A DNA stretch of 64,000 bases from Carposina sasakii (lineage: Eukaryota; Arthropoda; Insecta; Lepidoptera; Carposinidae): assembly GCA_014607495.2 (NCBI GenBank), contig CP053155.1:11098001-11162000 (forward strand), written 5' to 3'. A model generated the notes under the pieces. It saw nothing but the letters and a program-made list of their open reading frames with translations, did not search any database and was not told where the DNA came from. Below, piece by piece: positions 59,091 to 64,000 of this stretch. Position 1 is the stretch's first letter. Every line of letters begins with the position of its first letter. The position numbers were made by a program, and so were the translations under genes.

Positions 59091-59946
59091 ATGATGATAG
59101 GTAAAGAATGGGTGTTTGCATAAATGCTTAAATTAAGCATAATAGGCGTGAATAAGTCTATGTTTATTATATATTCAAATACACACGGCTGTGTTTCCGA
59201 GAACAAGGTGGCCAGAGCTGCAGGATCGTGGAGGAGATTCTACAGTTACGCTTAGAAAACCAGGGGCAGATGTTTAAGATCAGGGACAACTTGCTAGTAT
59301 ATCGCCTGAGAGAATGCCCCTAAATTCCATTATATGTATAAAATAGAAAGAAATTGGGTTTCGGTTAGAGGTCTGACTGACCTCTAACCGAAACCTCACT
59401 GGTGCAGGCAGGTGTTTCTATAAAACATCCGGCCAAAACCGGCTGTTTGGGCGAGATCGGAAACTATAAATATTTGTCCGTTATTTAGTCGAATGTAATA
59501 CTAATCATAATGTAGGTAAGTTTTTTAACATAGATCTTCATAATCATAATAGCTTCTTGGGAACTAATAGAGAAATTAATTCTGATGTCTTTAACGACTT
59601 TGCTAAAGATACAATAGCCATAATGTTCTGCACCACATATAAATGTTGTGAATAATGTTGTCCACACATGAGAACACTTAATTAGCCTGTGTCAGTTTGT
59701 TCTCTACTGGCTCATTATTTTTAGACGTAACGTTCCTTTCACATGAGTTCCCAAAGAATATACCGAATACTAATCTGCATAGCGAAGCAAAAATGCCAAT
59801 GCTTCTCAATATTTGTATCTACCTACTGCGGATGATTTTAAAAACAAGTATGGAAGAAATCCTCCGAAGTACAAGTATAGGTATCATGACAGTACCACTA
59901 CGGTTTAAATATGACTAAAATACAGTTTTCGAATAAGTGTAAAAAT
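59091..59946. other. Region without recognised gene
   Basis: Contains a small hairpin (AGGTCTGACTGACCTCTAAC at about 59367, arms GGTTTCGGTTAGAGGTC). No gene recognised. Confidence 0.4.
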
Positions 59947-59996
59947 ACAGGGTGTTTTTTTGTGGCCACCGTTAACGAAGGGTACGTACTCTATAC
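59947..59996. mobile_element. Left part of a MITE split by the 4.0-kb transposon
   Basis: ACAGGGTGTTTTTTTGTGGC then GTTAACGAAGGGTACGTACT matches the complement of the right end of the nested MITE 34808-35190 (and those near 48930 and 51690). It stops at CTATAC, where the transposon begins. Confidence 0.75.
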
Positions 59997-60589
59997 GGGT
60001 ATTTCTTAATTTTTTAAAAAAATACTGTGATTCTAAAATTTCTAGCTGGTAGAAACTAAATTAAACGTTTACGCTTTTTGATATTAAAGTAGGTATAAAA
60101 CATAATTCTTTTATGAATAGAAAGTTGAAAATTTTGTAAGAATTATATTTTATTTTAATTTTAATATAAATTAAAAGTTCCCTTCCGTGGATGTGATTAC
60201 ACAGGTTTTGTGAACAAAAATAAATGCTGTGTTTTTTTCTGCTGCTACGAAAGTATGACAACTAAGCCAATATTACGTTAAATACATTTCCTCCATAAAT
60301 ATGTAAACATAAGCTCATAAAGATGCAGCAATATATATATTTTTTTGAAATAAAATGTGTGATCAATTTTTTTGTCCCGTCCATGGATAAATGTCACACA
60401 AGTCCTACACGAAAAATAACACGCGCATTTCCGAACGTGACTGGCCATAGACAAGGCCCAAGACGCCATCTTTCATTCCCAGTTGTCAATATCCGTCGGC
60501 GGCGTTGTGTTTGTAAGAAAAGAAAAATCACATATTAATTCTCAAAAAGCGTCAAGCATAAGCAGTCACAACCGTGTTGGTCATCAAAG

Positions 60590-60889
60590 GTATGTACTTT
60601 ACAATTATACAATTAGTTGGTGTGGTTTTTATGTGTTTTGGTGTGAAAATGTTATTGTTAATTGGAGCACGTTCATTCGTGTTTTTGAGGTTATGTTTCC
60701 GGAGCTTATATCGCCAAAAGTCACTTCCGTGGAGGTCACTTCCATGGATAAAAATGTTGCCATGGAAGTGACTTGCGATACACGGAAGTGACAATATTTT
60801 ACTGAGTATGGGGAAGGTTTGTGCTGGCTTTACAGAGGTGGTTGACATATGTATGTTGCTTGGCTTAATATGCTTTTACTTTATTTCAG
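60590..60889 (+). other. Predicted 5' UTR intron of the transposase gene
   Basis: Donor AAAG|GTATGT at 60590 and acceptor TTTACTTTATTTCAG just before the ATG at 60890. The 300-base intron would hold four copies of the 14-bp subterminal motif. RNA evidence absent. Confidence 0.5.
60720..60792. promoter_or_regulatory. Cluster of 14-bp subterminal motifs, left arm
   Basis: GTCACTTCCGTGGA (60720-60733) and GTCACTTCCATGGA (60735-60748), then inverted CCATGGAAGTGAC (60760-60772) and CACGGAAGTGAC (60781-60792). Partial copies at 60182-60191 and 60380-60397. Candidate transposase binding sites by analogy with subterminal repeats of other DNA transposons. Confidence 0.65.
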
Positions 60890-63448
60890 ATGGGGAAACC
60901 TAAATCTAAAAAGCGTCCTAAAACGGCGGAAGAAATTCGTCAGCAAAAACGTGAATGTGAGCAAAGGCGAAGGGCTCGCATAAAGGAAAATGCTGATTTA
61001 TACGAAGCTGCTAAAGAAAAAGATAGAGCAAGAAAGAAGAATCAAGTAAAGCTGGTTGCTGAAATGTCACCAAGAGAACATCGCAAACAGAGAAAAGAGT
61101 GGAGAGACCGCAAATCAAGGAGTCGACTCAAACAAAAACGGGCTAAAACTCTGGTAAAGCACTTAAAAGAAAACACTCCAGAGACTACTGATGATGAGGG
61201 AATATTACCGATGCGACCAGAATCACCGTCCATTTTAGAAAGCGTTTCTAAGGTAGTAACTCGTCCACAGTCTAGTTGTGCCAGTGATAGTTCAACATGC
61301 TCAGACTTTATCAAATCGATTCCACAAAGTCCAAGCTCATCACAAAGTGGGTCAGTGAGTCGACAAAAGAAAAAAGGTGTACAAGCATCCAGAGTAAGAC
61401 GGGAGTTGACAAATTTGATTATAAAAAAACAAAAGGAGACAATAGAAGCTATGAGAAAGAAAATACATTCATTGCAAGTCAAGATATTGAGAGGAACTAA
61501 GGAAAAGAGAAATATGGATAGAATTACTAAGAAAAGGAGCCCTATTAAGATAAAAACCGGACTATCAATGCCTAAAAAAATTCGAGCAGAAGTTATAAAA
61601 TTTCTTGAAAGAGACGACAATAGCAAAATGTGTCCCGGCAAGAAAGATTGCATAACTAAAAATAAAATAAAAAAACAAAAGAGATACTTGTCTGACACCC
61701 TGCTCAACCTGCACAAAAAATTCCAAAATGAAAACATCTATAAAATTAGCTTTTCTTCTTTTTGCCGCCTACGACCTTTCTGGGTAATAGGAAGAAAAAT
61801 TTCTGAAAGAGACACATGCCTTTGTGTGGTTCATGAAAATATGCAACTCATGTACGACAAATTAAAATACCTCAACATAATTTCCCACCTGAATTTAAGG
61901 GAGCTCTGTAAAACTATAGTATGTGACATCAATTCAGAAACGTGTATGTTACGTAAATGCACAATTTGTAAAGATAAAGTTCCAAATATAAATGATTTTG
62001 ACGACTCGACTGAAACTACTTATAAATCATGGGCAATGATAAAGGAAAACAGAATCATAAAAGGCAAGGAAAAAGAAGTACGGAGAACAGTTAAGAAAGA
62101 AATTAAAATAACGAAGAAGACATTACTGTTGAAGTTTATTGAGGCTCTTGAAAATTTTCTGCGACACCAGTACACAATCACGCATCAGTATTTAGCTACT
62201 TCCCAGTTAAAGACTAATCTTTCTGTCAATGAGATATTCATGCAAGTAGACTTTGCAGAAAATTACTGCTGCAAGTATTCTGACGAAATTCAAGCTGTTC
62301 ACTTCGGTGCTTCAAGGCTGCAAATAAGTTTACATACGGGCGTGTATTATTACAGATGCCCTGAGACTGGGGACTTGAAAAGTCAGTCTTTTTGTACAGC
62401 GTCGGATTGCTTGCGGCATGACGCTAGTGCGGTATTTGCTCATTTGCAAAAAATTCTAGACTTGATATATTTGTCACATCCTTTTAAAACTTTGCATATG
62501 TTGAGTGATGGCCCAACAGGGCAGTATAGAAATAAAAAGGCCTTTTTTTTGTTTACTCAATACATAACTCGGCGCTACGGAATACACATTGCTTCATGGA
62601 ACTTCAGCGAAGCTGGACACGGCAAGGGACCGATGGACGGGGTCGGAGCTGTAGTCAAAAGGACTGCAGATCGAATAGTGGCTCAGGGCGAGGATATCCC
62701 TGATTTTATAGCCTTCATGAAATCCATTGAGGCAAATATAACCAACGTCACGATTGCTGTCGTTACTGAAGGTGACATGAGAGCTAAAGACCAAATTTTA
62801 TCCAATCAAGGAAAAAGCATAAGCGGAACCTTAAAAATTCACCAGGTCACTTGGGTCGTCAACAATCCAGTAAGAATTTATTTGAGAAAACTCACATGTT
62901 TGTCTTGTGAACCTGGTAGCGTCTGCTCTCATTATTCTCTGTGCAAAGGCTTTATCGATTTTATCAGCATCCCAACGGCAACTGATGTTTCGCAATTGCA
63001 ACATATATTGAGTTCCAAAGATGAGAATGCTATTTTGCCGCCTTTCGACAATAAAGACGATCATAGAGATAAAAAAACAAACGACGAAGAGAATTTACCA
63101 GTGGATAAAGGAGGTGAAAATTTGTCACCTATTTCAGCGATTAAAGGTAGAGAACTAAAAGATGGGATGTGGGTGATTGCAAAATTTTTGTTTAAAAATA
63201 AAAAGATTCAAGTAAAGCATTACGTCGGTCAAGTCATTGGATTTGATGGGGCTGAGCCCCGAATCAAATTTACAAAAAAAAAACATTACACCAAGGATCA
63301 CGCCGTCTTTCATTGGATAGAACCTGAGGATGTTTTCCCTGTACCTCGTGATGACGTGATTTCAATTTTAAAAGAGCCTACACCCGGTAGACGGGGAGAA
63401 CTACTTTTTGAAAAAGACGAACTTCAATTATACAAAAATATTGAATAA
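60890..63448 (+). CDS. DDE-type transposase, 852 aa, uninterrupted
   Basis: Residues 1-90 are strongly basic (nuclear and DNA-binding character), 100-165 Ser-rich and probably disordered, 165-200 a likely coiled coil. A zinc-binding-like part follows: C248-P-G-K-K-D-C254, D-T-C310-L-C312, and C352/C357/C360. The catalytic core shows three conserved acidic residues in the expected order: D454 in M-Q-V-D-F-A-E-N-Y, D540 in M-L-S-D-G-P-T-G-Q-Y-R-N-K, E574 in F-S-E-A-G-H-G-K-G-P-M-D-G-V-G, with 33 residues between the last two. A second Cys cluster (C670, C673, C679, C685) and a C-terminal beta-rich domain (about 765-830, G-M-W-V-I-A-K to W-I-E-P-E-D-V-F-P-V-P) follow. I recognise the S-D-G-P-x-x-Q-Y-x-N-K and E-A-x-H-G-K-G-x-x-D-G-V-G motifs from a family of uncharacterised animal proteins that behave like transposase-derived genes. 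The start is chosen because ATG follows an acceptor directly. Transposition would take place in the nucleus at its own TIRs. Confidence 0.85.
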   Translation: MGKPKSKKRPKTAEEIRQQKRECEQRRRARIKENADLYEAAKEKDRARKKNQVKLVAEMSPREHRKQRKEWRDRKSRSRLKQKRAKTLVKHLKENTPETTDDEGILPMRPESPSILESVSKVVTRPQSSCASDSSTCSDFIKSIPQSPSSSQSGSVSRQKKKGVQASRVRRELTNLIIKKQKETIEAMRKKIHSLQVKILRGTKEKRNMDRITKKRSPIKIKTGLSMPKKIRAEVIKFLERDDNSKMCPGKKDCITKNKIKKQKRYLSDTLLNLHKKFQNENIYKISFSSFCRLRPFWVIGRKISERDTCLCVVHENMQLMYDKLKYLNIISHLNLRELCKTIVCDINSETCMLRKCTICKDKVPNINDFDDSTETTYKSWAMIKENRIIKGKEKEVRRTVKKEIKITKKTLLLKFIEALENFLRHQYTITHQYLATSQLKTNLSVNEIFMQVDFAENYCCKYSDEIQAVHFGASRLQISLHTGVYYYRCPETGDLKSQSFCTASDCLRHDASAVFAHLQKILDLIYLSHPFKTLHMLSDGPTGQYRNKKAFFLFTQYITRRYGIHIASWNFSEAGHGKGPMDGVGAVVKRTADRIVAQGEDIPDFIAFMKSIEANITNVTIAVVTEGDMRAKDQILSNQGKSISGTLKIHQVTWVVNNPVRIYLRKLTCLSCEPGSVCSHYSLCKGFIDFISIPTATDVSQLQHILSSKDENAILPPFDNKDDHRDKKTNDEENLPVDKGGENLSPISAIKGRELKDGMWVIAKFLFKNKKIQVKHYVGQVIGFDGAEPRIKFTKKKHYTKDHAVFHWIEPEDVFPVPRDDVISILKEPTPGRRGELLFEKDELQLYKNIE

Positions 63449-63666
63449 ATACCATTGTTCAAGTAAATTAATGGACATTTATTCATATGATTATTCTTAA
63501 CATTATTTTGTTCCTAATTGTCTAAGAGTTGATATAAATTTTGAGACTGATTACTAAGACTAAGCATATTACTGATTTAAAAGGGAAAGCCCAAAATTAG
63601 TTGATTATTTTTGTTTGAAAATTTAAAACAACATTTTTGTTGCCTTGTTACGTATTCTTTAAGATT

Positions 63667-63672
63667 AATAAA
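63667..63672 (+). terminator. Poly(A) signal of the transposase gene
   Basis: AATAAA 219 bases after the stop codon at 63446-63448; a plausible 3' end for the single-ORF transcript. Confidence 0.6.
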
Positions 63673-63725
63673 GATTTTGAATGAAAACCCTGATATTTCA
63701 TTTTAAAAACATATATGTTTGGTTT

Positions 63726-63827
63726 TCCATGGACGATTTTGGTGCAACATTCGAAGATCCAAGGAAGTGACATTCTCTTCTTTTGTTTGAAATGTCACTT
63801 CCTTGGACCTGTAGTCACTTCCATGGA
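63726..63827. promoter_or_regulatory. Cluster of 14-bp subterminal motifs, right arm
   Basis: TCCATGGA (63726-63733), TCCAAGGAAGTGAC (63758-63771, inverted), GTCACTTCCTTGGA (63794-63807) and GTCACTTCCATGGA (63814-63827). Same motif as the left-arm cluster, in mixed orientation, 170-270 bases from the right TIR. Confidence 0.65.
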
Positions 63828-64000
63828 GGGCAATTTTTTTTCAACCCTTATATTTTAGCCCCTAAAAGACTGCGAGCTCAGCGACTATTTTTACCATGAT
63901 AACCAAGATCAATTTTATCCAATCGTAACATTAATTTTATTAGAATATCATTTTTAAATTATTTATTTCATTTTCGTTCAAAATTAAGAAATACCCATAC

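Larger units (their letters stand above)
59997..63996 (+). mobile_element. Apparently intact 4.0-kb DNA transposon, 17-bp TIR, ATAC duplication
   Basis: The left terminus GGGTATTTCTTAATTTT (59997-60013) is matched by its exact complement at 63980-63996. ATAC lies just outside both ends (59993-59996 and 63997-64000; the window ends there). The element is exactly 4000 bases and contains one uninterrupted 852-codon transposase frame, a predicted 5' UTR intron, a poly(A) signal and a 14-bp motif repeated in both flanking arms. A 4-bp duplication with GGG ends and a DDE transposase of this size fits what is known of Sola elements, but I cannot verify this; another rare superfamily is possible. Confidence 0.9.

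Noticed and set aside
61042..61737. 231-codon minus-strand frame opposite the transposase
   Set aside because: Antisense shadow of the lysine-rich N-terminal part of the transposase; its hydrophobic make-up is the expected complement of AAA/AAG-rich codons.

Overview
This is a 64 kb piece of AT-rich eukaryotic nuclear DNA, most likely from a moth or butterfly (Lepidoptera). The evidence is the density and kinds of repeats: RTE-type LINE ends with ATG-rich tails, short interspersed repeats ending in a GCGGAC(G)AAGTCGCGGGC-like block, many MITEs with CAGGGTGT ends, a TATG-tailed SINE-like insertion and a lepidopteran-style DIRS retroelement. I see no protein-coding exon of a host gene that I can defend. 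Two GC-rich spots (about 224-400 on the minus strand and 16575-16972 on the plus strand) look like promoters with a non-coding first exon, so parts of the window may be intron or intergenic DNA around such genes.

Layout. 1-17600 is mostly unique AT-rich DNA with scattered remnants: a jockey-like LINE end, two different RTE ends, tRNA-derived and TATG-tailed short repeats, and small MITEs. 17607-19693 is a hAT-type element (8-bp target duplication) with a deleted LTR element inside it. 20421-30140 holds palindromic MITEs, a Penelope-like fragment and SINE-like copies. 30141-30550 is a long, nearly perfect hairpin. 30825-32386 is a 5'-truncated RTE with its target duplication. 33897-36355, 47464-50212 and 50216-55510 are three large copies of one non-autonomous TIR element (3-bp TWA duplications, PIF/Harbinger-like) packed with nested MITEs; the last two abut. 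38303-43218 is a structurally complete DIRS-type tyrosine-recombinase retroelement with inverted ends, an internal complementary region and an intron-split gag, but a damaged pol.

The most notable object is 59997-63996: exactly 4.0 kb, bounded by a 17-bp perfect TIR and a 4-bp ATAC duplication, with one uninterrupted 852-codon ORF carrying a DDE-type triad, a probable 5' UTR intron, a poly(A) signal and eight clear copies of a 14-bp subterminal motif. It looks like an intact, possibly autonomous DNA transposon of an uncommon superfamily (Sola-like is my best guess). The window ends exactly at its right target duplication.

The genes present are element genes, not host pathways: gag and pol (RT, RNase H, tyrosine recombinase) in the DIRS, reverse transcriptase in the RTE and Penelope pieces, and the transposase at the right end. 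Nested order and low divergence between copies show several families were active recently.
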